From Zeimonas arvi (lineage in GTDB: Bacteria; Pseudomonadota; Gammaproteobacteria; Burkholderiales; Burkholderiaceae_E): a stretch of 64,000 bases of DNA. How positions within the stretch are numbered: position 1 is the first letter of the stretch; each line of letters opens with the position of its first letter. The notes beneath the pieces are model-generated. The model ran no database searches. It saw only the letters and a program-made list of their open reading frames with translations, and had not been told where the DNA came from. Location of the stretch: NCBI RefSeq assembly GCF_008039575.1, contig NZ_VDUY01000006.1:181435-245434 (forward strand). Reading direction: 5' to 3'. The position numbers were made by a program, and so were the translations under genes. This document shows positions 33,156 through 42,099 of the stretch, in pieces.

Positions 33156-34454
33156 ATGCACGCCAGTTCCCCCACGCCAGCCGCCGCGCCCGGCGAGACA
33201 GTCCGCGGTCCCGGCCGCGCGAGCGACCCCGCCGAGCCCCGTGGCATGACCCGCTTCGAGTTGCGCGCCAGCGCGTCGCTCGCGGCGGTGTTCGCGCTGC
33301 GCATGCTGGGCCTGTTCCTGATCCTGCCGGTGTTCGCGGTGCACGCGCGCGGGCTTCCCGGGGGTGACGACGCCCTGCTGGTCGGGCTCGCGCTGGGCGT
33401 CTACGGGCTCACGCAGGCGCTGCTGCAGCTGCCTTTCGGGATGGCTTCCGACCGCTTCGGGCGCAAGCCGGTGATCGTCGCCGGCCTGCTGGTCTTCGCG
33501 GCGGGCAGCTTCGTGGCGGCGGCCGCCGACACGGTCTGGCTGGCCGTCGCGGGCCGCGCGCTACAGGGCGCCGGCGCGATCTCCGCCGCAGTCACCGCGC
33601 TGATCGCCGACGCCACCCGGGAGAGCCAGCGCACCAAGGCGATGGCCATGGTCGGCGGCTCGATCGGCGTCACCTTCGCGCTGTCGCTGGTGCTGGCGCC
33701 GCTTCTCTACGGCGCGATCGGCATGGGCGGCATCTTCGCGGCCACCGGCCTGCTGGCCCTGGGCGCGATCGCGGTCGTGCGCTGGGTCACGCCCGAGAGC
33801 CCGCCTATCCTGCCCGGCTCGCACGGCGATCCGCAGGGGGTGGGCGACGACGCGCCCAGGACCCGTTTTGCCGTGGTCGCGCTCGAGCCCGACCTGCTGA
33901 GGCTCAATCTCGGCATCTTCGTGCTTCACGCGGTCCAGATGGCGATGTTCGTCGTGGTGCCGGCCTGGCTGGTCGAGCGGGCCGGGCTCGCCCTCGACGC
34001 CCACTGGAAGCTCTACCTGCCGGTCGTGCTGCTGTCCTTCGCGCTGATGGTCCCGCCGATGATCGCCGCCGAGCGGCGCGGGCGCCTGCGCACGGTCTTC
34101 GTCGGGGCGGTGGCCTTGCTGCTGGCCGTCCAGCTGCTCTTCGCGCTTAGTCCGACCGGCCTAGTCGCCCTGGCGGGCTTGCTGCTGGCCTTCTTCGCGG
34201 CGTTCAATGTGCTCGAGGCGAGCCTGCCGTCGCTGGTCTCGCGACTGGCCCCTGCCGACGCCAAGGGCACTGCGCTGGGCATCTACAACACCACTCAGTC
34301 GCTGGGCCTGTTCGCCGGCGGCCTGATCGGCGGCGTGGTCCAGCAGCAATGGGGCAAGCCGGCGGTCTTCGTGGCCTGTGCGGCGCTGGTGGCGGTCTGG
34401 CTCGCGGCGGCGGTCAGCCATCGCCGCTGGCCCGCCCGGCAGCGGTCGGCCTGA
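33156..34454 (+). CDS. MFS transporter
   Basis: A major facilitator protein of about 432 residues with 12 predicted helices. The motif-A-like loop [20 protein letters not shown] lies after helix 2. The N-terminal 30 residues are Ala/Pro-rich, and an internal ATG at 33246 (MTRFELRAS) could be the true start; GTG 33153 also precedes the chosen ATG. It resembles drug or small-molecule exporters of the DHA1 type, but the substrate cannot be told. The uvrA-MFS-ssb order is common in Burkholderiales. Confidence 0.85.
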   Translation: MHASSPTPAAAPGETVRGPGRASDPAEPRGMTRFELRASASLAAVFALRMLGLFLILPVFAVHARGLPGGDDALLVGLALGVYGLTQALLQLPFGMASDRFGRKPVIVAGLLVFAAGSFVAAAADTVWLAVAGRALQGAGAISAAVTALIADATRESQRTKAMAMVGGSIGVTFALSLVLAPLLYGAIGMGGIFAATGLLALGAIAVVRWVTPESPPILPGSHGDPQGVGDDAPRTRFAVVALEPDLLRLNLGIFVLHAVQMAMFVVVPAWLVERAGLALDAHWKLYLPVVLLSFALMVPPMIAAERRGRLRTVFVGAVALLLAVQLLFALSPTGLVALAGLLLAFFAAFNVLEASLPSLVSRLAPADAKGTALGIYNTTQSLGLFAGGLIGGVVQQQWGKPAVFVACAALVAVWLAAAVSHRRWPARQRSA

Positions 34455-34545
34455 ACGCGGGTTCGGCCGGCCAGAAGTCGAATCGCGTCCTGCGCGCTGC
34501 CGCGCGCATGACACAATCCGGATACATCGAGAAAAGGGGAGCAGC

Positions 34546-35073
34546 ATGGCGTCGGTGAACAAGGTGATCCTGATCGGCAATCTCGGGAAGGACCCCGAAA
34601 CGCGCTACGCGCCGAGCGGCGGCGCGATCTGCAACGTGACGATCGCGACCTCGCGCACCCGGACCGACAAGGCCTCGGGCGAAAAGCGCGAGGAAACCGA
34701 GTGGCACCGGGTCGTCTTCTTCGATCGCCTCGCCGAGATCGCCGGCGAGTACCTGAAGAAGGGGCGGCCGGTCTACGTCGAGGGGCGCCTCCAGACCCGC
34801 AAGTGGACCGACAAGGAAGGCCAGGACCGCTACACCACCGAGATCGTCGCCGAGTCCATGCAGCTGCTCGGCTCGCGCGACGGCGGTGGCGGCGGCGGTG
34901 GCGGCGGTAGCGACGAGGGCGGCTACGGGGGCGGCGGCTACGGGGGCGCCCGGGGCGGCGGCGCCGCCCGCAGCGGCGGACAGGGCGCGCAGGGCGGCCA
35001 GGCGCCGCGGCGGCAGCCGGCCAGCCAGGAGAGCGACGCCTTCGGGCCGATGGACGACGACATCCCGTTCTGA
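34546..35073 (+). CDS. ssb: Single-stranded DNA-binding protein
   Basis: 175 residues. The OB-fold occupies residues 1-110 ([57 protein letters not shown]). A Gly-rich flexible linker (runs of Gly with Ser/Asp/Tyr) follows, and the conserved acidic tip DDDIPF binds partner proteins. Length and layout are standard. The ATG is preceded by AGGGGA. It protects ssDNA in replication and repair. Confidence 0.97.
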   Translation: MASVNKVILIGNLGKDPETRYAPSGGAICNVTIATSRTRTDKASGEKREETEWHRVVFFDRLAEIAGEYLKKGRPVYVEGRLQTRKWTDKEGQDRYTTEIVAESMQLLGSRDGGGGGGGGGSDEGGYGGGGYGGARGGGAARSGGQGAQGGQAPRRQPASQESDAFGPMDDDIPF

Positions 35074-35113
35074 TCTCCGGCATCCGGGGCAACCTGCCGC
35101 CCCGGTTTCGCCT

Positions 35114-35119
35114 TATAAT
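35114..35119 (+). promoter_or_regulatory. Perfect -10 hexamer upstream of fmdB-like gene
   Basis: TATAAT lies 41 bases after the ssb stop and 71 bases before the fmdB-like ATG. No clear TTGACA-like -35 is present. It would drive the fmdB-DUF502-aspS group with a leader of about 65 bases. Confidence 0.45.
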
Positions 35120-35190
35120 TCAAGGTTTTCCCAAATCCGCCGCCGGGGCCTTCGCCGCCGGCGGCTTCTGTCATCCGGAAGCCTTGCACC

Positions 35191-35520
35191 ATGCCGATTT
35201 ACGCCTATCGTTGCGACAGCTGCGGCGCCAGGAAAGACGTGCTGCAGAAAGTGTCCGATGCCGCGCTCACCACCTGCCCCGAGTGCGGCGCCGAGTCTTT
35301 CCGCAAGGAGCTCACCGCCCCGGCCTTCCAGCTGAAGGGGTCGGGCTGGTACGTCACCGACTTCCGCGATAAGGGCAAGCCGAAGGACAAGCCGGCCGGC
35401 GACGCGGCGGGCGGCGCTCCAGCTCCGTCCGGCAGCGACGCCGGCGGATCCACGTCCACGTCTGCGTCTGCCTCGTCGGGTTCGGCGAGCACGCCGGCCC
35501 CGGCGGCGCCTTCGGCCTGA
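35191..35520 (+). CDS. FmdB-family zinc ribbon protein
   Basis: A 109-residue protein. The N-terminal zinc ribbon MPIYAYRCDSCGARKDVLQ with TTCPECGAESFRKELTAPA supplies four cysteines. FQLKGSGWYVTDFRDKG is the typical C-terminal end of the conserved part. A tail of about 40 residues rich in Ser, Ala, Pro, Gly and Thr follows and looks disordered. The putative regulatory role of the family is unproven. It is the first gene of a group running through DUF502 and aspS. Confidence 0.88.
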   Translation: MPIYAYRCDSCGARKDVLQKVSDAALTTCPECGAESFRKELTAPAFQLKGSGWYVTDFRDKGKPKDKPAGDAAGGAPAPSGSDAGGSTSTSASASSGSASTPAPAAPSA

Positions 35521-35575
35521 TTCCCGGGCACCGCATCGCCGGCTCCTCGCGGGGCCGGCAGCGGTCGCGTCCAGC

Positions 35576-36193
35576 ATGCGCAAATACCTCGTCACCGGCC
35601 TGCTGATCTGGGTTCCGCTCGTCATCACGATCTGGGTGCTGAACCTGATCGTGACCACGATGGATCAGAGCCTGCAACTGCTTCCCGAGCAGTGGCACCC
35701 GCACACCTTCATCGGCCGCGACATCCCCGGCATCGGGATGCTGCTCACGGTGCTGGTGGTGCTGGTCACCGGGCTGCTGGCGCGGAACTTCATCGGCGAG
35801 CGGCTGGTCGTCTACTGGGAGCGCCTGCTGGGCCGCATCCCGATCGTGCGCTCGATCTACTCGAGCGTGAAGCAGGTCAGCGACACGATCCTCTCGCCCA
35901 ACGGCCAGGCCTTCCGGCAGGCCCTGCTGGTGCAGTACCCGCGCGCGGGCGTCTGGACCATCGCCTTCCAGACCGGCGCGCCGGCTGCCGAAGTCCGGCG
36001 GCACGTGCCGACCGACATGGTGTCGGTCTACGTGCCGACCACCCCCAACCCCACGTCCGGCTTCTTCCTGATGGTGCCGCGGGCCGAGACGATCGAACTG
36101 GACATGAGCGTCGACGAAGCACTCAAGTACGTGGTCTCGATGGGCGTCGTCGCCCCGGCCGACCGCGGCGTCGTCGCGCTACCGCGCGCCTGA
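35576..36193 (+). CDS. DUF502 family membrane protein (second copy)
   Basis: 205 residues. Two N-terminal membrane helices (about residues 5-25 and 55-78) are followed by [32 protein letters not shown] and [17 protein letters not shown], the conserved DUF502 pattern. This is the copy usually found between fmdB and aspS. It is a distant paralogue of the gene at 29534-30175, sharing the PVVRSVYDTVK-like segment but little else. Its stop lies 14 bases before the aspS ATG. Function unknown. Confidence 0.9.
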   Translation: MRKYLVTGLLIWVPLVITIWVLNLIVTTMDQSLQLLPEQWHPHTFIGRDIPGIGMLLTVLVVLVTGLLARNFIGERLVVYWERLLGRIPIVRSIYSSVKQVSDTILSPNGQAFRQALLVQYPRAGVWTIAFQTGAPAAEVRRHVPTDMVSVYVPTTPNPTSGFFLMVPRAETIELDMSVDEALKYVVSMGVVAPADRGVVALPRA

Positions 36194-36207
36194 ACGGAGA
36201 ACTCTCG

Positions 36208-38004
36208 ATGCGCAGCTGCTACACCGGCCAGGTTTCCACCGACCAGCTCGACCAGGTGGTCACCCTCTTCGGCTGGGTCCATCGTCGCCGCGACCACGGC
36301 GGCGTCATCTTCATCGACCTGCGCGACCGCGAGGGCCTGGCCCAGGTGGTCTGCGATCCCGACCGCGCCCAGATGTTCCAGGTGGCCGAGCGGGTCCGCA
36401 ACGAGTTCTGCGTGCGGATCACCGGCAAGGTCCGCCGGCGCCCCGAAGGCACCGAGAACCCGAACATCCGCAGCGGCCAGATCGAGGTGCTGTGCCACGA
36501 GCTCGAGATCCTGAACGCGTCGGTGACTCCGCCGTTCCAGCTCGACGACGAGAACCTGTCCGAGACCACCCGCCTCACCCACCGCGTGCTCGACCTGCGC
36601 CGCCCGGCCATGCAGAAGAACCTGATGCTGCGCTACCGGGTCGCGATGGAGGTCCGCAAGTACCTCGACGCGCTGGGCTTCGTCGACATCGAGACCCCGA
36701 TGCTCACCAAGTCCACGCCCGAGGGCGCGCGCGACTACCTGGTGCCGTCGCGCGTCAATGCCGGACAGTTCTTCGCGCTGCCGCAGTCGCCGCAGCTCTT
36801 CAAGCAGCTGCTGATGGTCGCGGGCTTCGATCGCTACTACCAGATCACCAAGTGCTTTCGCGACGAGGACCTGCGCGCCGACCGCCAGCCCGAGTTCACG
36901 CAGATCGACTGCGAGACCTCGTTCCTGTCGGAGACCGAGATCCGCGCGATCTTCGAGGACATGATCCGCACCGTCTTCCGCAACGCGATCGGCGAGGAGC
37001 TGCCCGCGCCCTTCCCGCAGATGCCCTACGCGGAAGCCATGCGTCTCTACGGGTCGGACAAGCCCGACCTGCGGGTGAAGCTCGAGTTCACCGAGCTCAC
37101 CGACGCGATGAAGGACGTCGACTTCAAGGTGTTCAGCGGGCCGGCCAACGCCGAGGGCGGCCGCGTGGTCGCGCTGCGCGTGCCCGGCGGCGCCGAGATG
37201 ACCCGCAGCGAGATCGACGGCTACACCCAGTTCGTCGGCATCTACGGCGCGAAGGGCCTGGCCTGGATCAAGGTCAACGACGCCGGCAAGGGTCGCGAGG
37301 GCCTGCAGTCGCCGATCGTGAAGAACCTGCACGACGCCGCGATCGCCGCGGTGCTCGAGCGCACCGGCGCGCAGAACGGCGACCTGGTCTTCTTCGGCGC
37401 GGACAAGGCCAAGGTGGTCAACGACGCGATCGGCGCGCTGCGGGTGAAGATCGGCCACTCCGATTTCGGCCGCCGCAACGGCCTGTTCGACGACCACTGG
37501 AAGCCGCTGTGGGTCGTCGACTTCCCGATGTTCGAGTACGACGAGGAGAACGCGCGCTGGGTCGCGGTGCATCATCCGTTCACCGCGCCGAAGGACGGCC
37601 ACGAGGACCTGATGGAGACCGATCCGGGCCGCTGCGTGGCCAAGGCCTACGACATGGTGCTCAACGGCTGGGAGATCGGCGGCGGCTCGGTCCGTATCCA
37701 TCGCGAAGCCGTGCAGAGCAAGGTGTTCGGCGCGCTCAAGATCGGTCCCGAGGAAGCCCGCGCCAAGTTCGGCTTCCTGCTCGACGCGCTCCAGTACGGC
37801 GCGCCCCCGCACGGCGGCATCGCCTTCGGCCTGGACCGCATCGTCACGATGATGGCCGGCGCCGACTCGATCCGCGACGTGATCGCCTTCCCGAAGACCC
37901 AGCGCGCCCAGTGCCTGCTCACGCAGGCGCCGTCGCCGGTGGACGAAAAACAGCTTCGCGAGCTGCACATCAGGCTGCGGCAGGTCGAGGCGCCGAAAGC
38001 GTGA
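36208..38004 (+). CDS. aspS: Aspartate-tRNA ligase
   Basis: A 598-residue class IIb aminoacyl-tRNA synthetase. The N-terminal OB-fold anticodon domain ([23 protein letters not shown]) is followed by motif 2 ([22 protein letters not shown]), the bacterial GAD insertion (about residues 290-410) and motif 3 ([13 protein letters not shown]). Length is normal for bacterial AspRS. Whether it also charges tRNA-Asn cannot be settled by eye. A structured repeat begins two bases after its stop codon. Confidence 0.98.
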   Translation: MRSCYTGQVSTDQLDQVVTLFGWVHRRRDHGGVIFIDLRDREGLAQVVCDPDRAQMFQVAERVRNEFCVRITGKVRRRPEGTENPNIRSGQIEVLCHELEILNASVTPPFQLDDENLSETTRLTHRVLDLRRPAMQKNLMLRYRVAMEVRKYLDALGFVDIETPMLTKSTPEGARDYLVPSRVNAGQFFALPQSPQLFKQLLMVAGFDRYYQITKCFRDEDLRADRQPEFTQIDCETSFLSETEIRAIFEDMIRTVFRNAIGEELPAPFPQMPYAEAMRLYGSDKPDLRVKLEFTELTDAMKDVDFKVFSGPANAEGGRVVALRVPGGAEMTRSEIDGYTQFVGIYGAKGLAWIKVNDAGKGREGLQSPIVKNLHDAAIAAVLERTGAQNGDLVFFGADKAKVVNDAIGALRVKIGHSDFGRRNGLFDDHWKPLWVVDFPMFEYDEENARWVAVHHPFTAPKDGHEDLMETDPGRCVAKAYDMVLNGWEIGGGSVRIHREAVQSKVFGALKIGPEEARAKFGFLLDALQYGAPPHGGIAFGLDRIVTMMAGADSIRDVIAFPKTQRAQCLLTQAPSPVDEKQLRELHIRLRQVEAPKA

Positions 38005-38005
38005 G

Positions 38006-38295
38006 CCGGGCCGCGGCCGGCGGGCCGACGTCCGCGTGGGTGGCGCACGCTGCGGCGGCGGGCCGGCAGTCCGCATCCGGCCCGGAGGCTGCGGCCCCGG
38101 CCGCTGCGCGCCCGGGGCTTCCGCGCCCTACCTCGCGAATCGGCACCCGCCTCGCAGGGGCTTCGCCCCGGCGAGCGGGTACCCGCCGATTCGCTTTCGG
38201 TAGCGGCGCGCTTGCCAACGGGCCGGATACGGACTGCCGGCCCGCCGCCGCGACCTGTGCCGTTGCGGGACATCGGCCCGCCGGCCGCGGCCCGG
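38006..38295. repeat. Structured intergenic element, copy 2 (nested inverted repeat)
   Basis: Outer arms of 23 bp pair 38006-38028 with 38273-38295. After an asymmetric internal loop, a 33-bp inner stem with one mismatch pairs 38052-38084 with 38219-38251. The apex has S0 GGC/GCC (38087-38089, 38214-38216) and hairpin A (38095-38117) with loop TGC. The arm has S1 GCGCC/GGCGC (38123-38127, 38205-38209), S2 CTACC/GGTAG (38128-38132, 38199-38203) and S3 GCGAATCGG/CCGATTCGC (38135-38143, 38186-38194). The cap hairpin covers 38145-38180. It lies between codirectional aspS and nudB. Confidence 0.87.
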
Positions 38296-38316
38296 TTCAC
38301 GCCCGTTGAGGCGGCC

Positions 38317-38766
38317 ATGGGCACGAAGATCCCGATTTCGGTGCTCGTGGTGATCCACACGCCGGACCTGCGCGTGCTGCTTCTGGAACGCGCCGACCAT
38401 CCGGGCTTCTGGCAGTCGGTGACCGGCAGCGTGGATGGGGCCGACGAGCCGCTGGCGGAGACTTGCCGCCGCGAGGTGCTCGAGGAGACCGGGATCGATT
38501 CGGCGGCGCACGTGCTGACCGACTGGCAGCTGCAGAACCGTTACGAGATCTATCCCCACTGGCGGCATCGGTATCCCGAGGGCGTCACGCACAATGTCGA
38601 GCATGTCTTCGGGTTGATGGTTCCCGACGCGGTGCCGGTCACGCTCGCACCGCGCGAGCACCTGGCATTCGCCTGGCTGCCCTGGCAAGAGGCGGCCGGC
38701 CGTTGCTTTTCGTGGAGCAACGCCGAGGCGATCCGCTCGCTGCCGGCGCGCGCCGCCGCATGGTGA
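38317..38766 (+). CDS. nudB: Dihydroneopterin triphosphate diphosphatase
   Basis: A 149-residue Nudix hydrolase. The Nudix box GSVDGADEPLAETCRREVLE then ETGI is complete. KIPISVLVVIHTPDLRVLLLERAD and HWRHRYPEGVTHNVEHVFGL match NudB, which removes pyrophosphate from dihydroneopterin triphosphate in folate synthesis. The reading frame is open upstream, but the ATG at 38317 lies just before the conserved start. The place between aspS and the EEP gene agrees with other Burkholderiales. Confidence 0.9.
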   Translation: MGTKIPISVLVVIHTPDLRVLLLERADHPGFWQSVTGSVDGADEPLAETCRREVLEETGIDSAAHVLTDWQLQNRYEIYPHWRHRYPEGVTHNVEHVFGLMVPDAVPVTLAPREHLAFAWLPWQEAAGRCFSWSNAEAIRSLPARAAAW

Positions 38767-38824
38767 GCGCCCCGCGAAGGCCCGCAGCCTCGAGACTTTC
38801 CTGGAAGCACCGGAGCAGCACAGC

Positions 38825-39703
38825 GTGTCGACCTTGCGAGTAGCCACCTACAACATCCACAAGGGGGTGTTGCGTGACTTCTTCGGCCTGCGCCGGGTGG
38901 CGCGCATCCACGACCTGCGCGCGCGCCTGCACGAGCTCGACAGCGACCTGATCTTCCTGCAGGAAGTGCAGGGCGAGAACGTGCGTCACCAGCGCCAGTT
39001 CGAGCACTGGCCCAGCGAGCCGCAGGACGTCTTCCTGGCAAAGGCGCCGAGCCTCAAGCACACCTTCGAGACCGCCTACGGGCGCAACGCCAGCTATCTG
39101 CACGGGCATCACGGCAATGCGCTGCTGTCGCGCTACCCGATCGTGGGCCAGGAGAATCGCGACGTCTCCGACCACGCGCTCGAGAAGCGCGGCGTCCTGC
39201 ACTGCCGGGTGAACATGGACGGCCGCGAGGTGCACTGCTTCGTCGTGCACTTCGGCCTGTTCGCGCGCAGCCGCGATCGCCAGCTCGACGCGCTGCTCGA
39301 GTGGATCCAGGGCGCGGTCGATCCGTCTGCGCCGCTGATCATCGCCGGCGATTTCAACGACTGGCGCAACGCGCTCTCCGAGCGCCTGTGCCGGCGGATC
39401 GGCGTGGTCGAGGTGTTCGACGCCTGCCGCCCGCGCGGGCAGGCCGCACAGCGCGCGGTCTACTACATGCGCGACCGGCTCAGCGAGCTGGGCGTGTCGC
39501 CCGAGGCGGCGATCCCGGGCCTGCCGCGCACCGTCCGCACCGCACGCACCTTCCCGGCGCTGGTGCCCTGGTTCAGAATGGACCGCATCTATCAGCGCGG
39601 CTTCCGGGTCCAGTCCGCTTCGGTGCTCAAGGGGCTCGAGTGGTCGCGCCTGTCCGACCACAGCCCGCTGGTCGCCGATCTGGAGCTGATCCCGGGCTCC
39701 TGA
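38825..39703 (+). CDS. Endonuclease/exonuclease/phosphatase (EEP) family protein
   Basis: A 292-residue EEP-fold hydrolase. Catalytic motifs are visible: LRVATYNIHKG at the start, IFLQEVQGE (metal-binding Glu), FVVHFGLFARSRD, the central GDFNDWR and the C-terminal LSDHSPLVADLEL. It needs Mg and cuts phosphodiesters or phosphomonoesters. The substrate may be nucleic acid or a lipid headgroup; the pairing with the next gene, a cardiolipin synthase, leaves the second option open. GTG start. Confidence 0.85.
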   Translation: MSTLRVATYNIHKGVLRDFFGLRRVARIHDLRARLHELDSDLIFLQEVQGENVRHQRQFEHWPSEPQDVFLAKAPSLKHTFETAYGRNASYLHGHHGNALLSRYPIVGQENRDVSDHALEKRGVLHCRVNMDGREVHCFVVHFGLFARSRDRQLDALLEWIQGAVDPSAPLIIAGDFNDWRNALSERLCRRIGVVEVFDACRPRGQAAQRAVYYMRDRLSELGVSPEAAIPGLPRTVRTARTFPALVPWFRMDRIYQRGFRVQSASVLKGLEWSRLSDHSPLVADLELIPGS

Positions 39704-39729
39704 TTCGGCGGCCGGTACGAGCCCCGAAC

Positions 39730-40974
39730 GTGTCCGAACGCCGCATCGTCTCGCAACCCTGGTACGAGAGGCTTCGCCCCCGGCTGGCGCGCGGCCATCA
39801 GGTCGAGCTGCTCGAGGGGGGCGCGCAGTACTTCCCGGCGCTCGAGCGCGAGCTGGACGCTGCCCGGGACAGCGTCTTCGTCGAGACCTACATCTTCGAG
39901 CCCGAGGCCAGCGGCAGCCTGATCGCGGAGGCCTTCGCGCGGGCGGCCGCGCGCGGGGTCCGCGTGCATCTGGTCGTCGACGGCTACGGCACCGCGCGAC
40001 GCGACGGGCCGGCCTGGCAGCGGATGCGCGAGGCCGGCGTGCGCATCGGGGTGTTTCGCCCGGAGCGCTCGCGCTTCGAGTTCAGCCGGCGCCGCCTGCG
40101 CCGGCTGCATCGCAAGCTCGCGGTCGTCGACGGCGCCGTCGCCTTCGTCGGCGGTGTAAACCTGCTCGACGACCTGTTCGACCCCAACCACGGCCGGCTC
40201 GATTCGCCCCGCCTGGACTTCGCGGTGCGGGTCCGCGGCCCGCTGGTCGCGCAGGTCCACGTGGCCGCGCAGCGGCTCTGGTGGGAGCTGTCCGTGGTCA
40301 ACCGCTCGCTGGGGCGCGCTCCGGCGGCGCAGGACGGCGGCGGGCGGGCCGCCGCGCCGCCCGAGCGGGTGGACAGCGACGTGACGCCCGCGGGCCCGGT
40401 GCGGGCGGCGCTGCTGCTGCGCGACAACTTCCGCCACCGGCGCACGATCGAGCGGGCCTACCTGCGGGCCATCGGCCGGGCGCGCCGCGAAGTCCTGATC
40501 GCCAGCGCGTACTTCTTTCCCGGCGCGCGCTTCCGGCGGGCGCTGCTCGCCGCGGTGCGCCGCGGTGTCAGGGTCAGGCTGCTCTTGCAGGGGAAGATCG
40601 AGTACCGGCTTCCCTACTACGCCGCGCAGGCCTTCTACGACGAACTGCTGCGCGCCGGCGTGGAGATCGTCGAGTACCGCAGGAGCTTCCTGCACGCCAA
40701 GGTCGCGGTGATCGACGACTGGGTCACCGTCGGCTCCTCCAACATCGATCCGTTCTCGCTGCTGCTCGGGCGCGAGGCCAACGTCGCCGCGATCGATCCC
40801 GGGCTCGCGGGCCGGCTGCGCGAGCGTCTCGAGCGGGCGATCCAGGAGGGCGGCTCGCCGGTCGCGATCCAGCATCACGTCCGGCGGCCCTGGCACGTGC
40901 GGCTGATGAACCGCTTCTCCTACGCGATGCTGCGGCTCGGCGTGGCGATCAGCGGCCAGGCGGCCCGCTACTGA
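39730..40974 (+). CDS. clsB: Cardiolipin synthase ClsB-like
   Basis: A 414-residue phospholipase-D-superfamily protein with two HKD motifs, LHRKLAVVDGAVAFVGGVN (about residue 132) and LHAKVAVIDDWVTVGSSN (about residue 322). ClsB-type enzymes lack the N-terminal membrane helices of ClsA, as here, and join phosphatidylglycerol to make cardiolipin. The GTG start lies 26 bases after the EEP gene. It precedes the ligase-associated repair genes by nine bases in the same direction, so read-through is likely. Confidence 0.88.
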   Translation: MSERRIVSQPWYERLRPRLARGHQVELLEGGAQYFPALERELDAARDSVFVETYIFEPEASGSLIAEAFARAAARGVRVHLVVDGYGTARRDGPAWQRMREAGVRIGVFRPERSRFEFSRRRLRRLHRKLAVVDGAVAFVGGVNLLDDLFDPNHGRLDSPRLDFAVRVRGPLVAQVHVAAQRLWWELSVVNRSLGRAPAAQDGGGRAAAPPERVDSDVTPAGPVRAALLLRDNFRHRRTIERAYLRAIGRARREVLIASAYFFPGARFRRALLAAVRRGVRVRLLLQGKIEYRLPYYAAQAFYDELLRAGVEIVEYRRSFLHAKVAVIDDWVTVGSSNIDPFSLLLGREANVAAIDPGLAGRLRERLERAIQEGGSPVAIQHHVRRPWHVRLMNRFSYAMLRLGVAISGQAARY

Positions 40975-40983
40975 CCCCTGCCG

Positions 40984-42099
40984 ATGACCGATCTCGTCGT
41001 CGCGCGCCCCGAGGGCCTCTGGTGCGAGGCCGGGGGCTTCTTCATCGATCCCTGGCGGCCGGTGGATCGCGCGCTGATCACGCACGCGCACGCCGACCAC
41101 GCCCGGCCGGGCCATCGCGCCTACCTGGCGGCCGCCGAGGGCGCCGGCGTGCTGCGCGCGCGACTGGGCGCGATCGCGCTGCAGACCCTCGACTGGGGGC
41201 GGTCGATCGAGGTGAACGGCGTGAAGGTCTCCTTCCATCCGGCCGGGCATGCCCTGGGCGCGGCGCAGATCAGGCTCGAGCACCGCGGCGAGGTCTGGGT
41301 CCTGTCGGGCGACTACCGGGTCGAGGCCGACCGCAGCTGTCGCGCCTTCGAGCCGGTGCGCTGCCATGTGTTCGTGACCGAGTCGACCTTCGGGCTGCCG
41401 GTCTACCGCTGGGCGCCCCAGGCACGGATCGTCGCCGACATCCTCGCCTGGTGGCAGGCCAATGCCGCCGAAGGACGCGCCAGCCTGCTCCACTGCTACG
41501 CCTTCGGCAAGGCGCAGCGCCTGCTGGCGGGCCTGGCCGACGCGCTGGGCACCGACGGTCCGGCCGGCGCGGGCGCGCTTGCGCAGGCCCCGGGGCCGGT
41601 GGCCTGTCACGGCGCGATCGACTCGCTCAACCGGGTCTGTCGCGAGGCTGGCGTCGCGCTGCCCGACACCGTTGCCGCCGGCGAACTGCGCGATCCTTCG
41701 CAGGCCGGCCGCGCCCTGGTCCTTGCGCCGCCCTCGGCTGCCGGCTCGCCCTGGGCGCGACGTTTCGGCGACGCGAGCGACGCCTTCGTGTCGGGCTGGA
41801 TGAGCATCCGGGGCGCGCGGCGGCGGCGCTCGGTCGATCGCGGCTTCGTCCTCTCCGATCATGCCGACTGGCCGGGCCTGCAGCAGGCGATCGCCGGCAC
41901 CGGCGCCGCGCGGGTCGTCGTGACGCACGGCTACGAGGCGGTCATGGTCCGCTGGCTGCGCGAGCGTGGATTGCAGGCGCAGTCCTTCGCCACCGAGTAC
42001 GGAACGGACGAGGACGGCGCCGCGGAAGTCGGCGCGCGAGACGCCGATGTCGGCGACGAACCCGGCGCAGGCCCCGGCGCTCCGGAGCCGCCGCGATGA
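40984..42099 (+). CDS. Ligase-associated DNA exonuclease (metallo-beta-lactamase fold)
   Basis: A 371-residue protein of the beta-CASP/MBL type. ALITHAHADHARPGH is the HXHXDH metal motif near residue 34, with PAGHALGAAQIRLE and GDYRVEADRSC following and LSDHADWPGL near residue 300. It belongs to the exonuclease family that accompanies an ATP-dependent ligase, a DEXH helicase and PdeM, a set linked to DNA damage response. Its stop overlaps the ligase ATG (ATGA). The last 35 residues are low in complexity. Confidence 0.9.
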   Translation: MTDLVVARPEGLWCEAGGFFIDPWRPVDRALITHAHADHARPGHRAYLAAAEGAGVLRARLGAIALQTLDWGRSIEVNGVKVSFHPAGHALGAAQIRLEHRGEVWVLSGDYRVEADRSCRAFEPVRCHVFVTESTFGLPVYRWAPQARIVADILAWWQANAAEGRASLLHCYAFGKAQRLLAGLADALGTDGPAGAGALAQAPGPVACHGAIDSLNRVCREAGVALPDTVAAGELRDPSQAGRALVLAPPSAAGSPWARRFGDASDAFVSGWMSIRGARRRRSVDRGFVLSDHADWPGLQQAIAGTGAARVVVTHGYEAVMVRWLRERGLQAQSFATEYGTDEDGAAEVGARDADVGDEPGAGPGAPEPPR

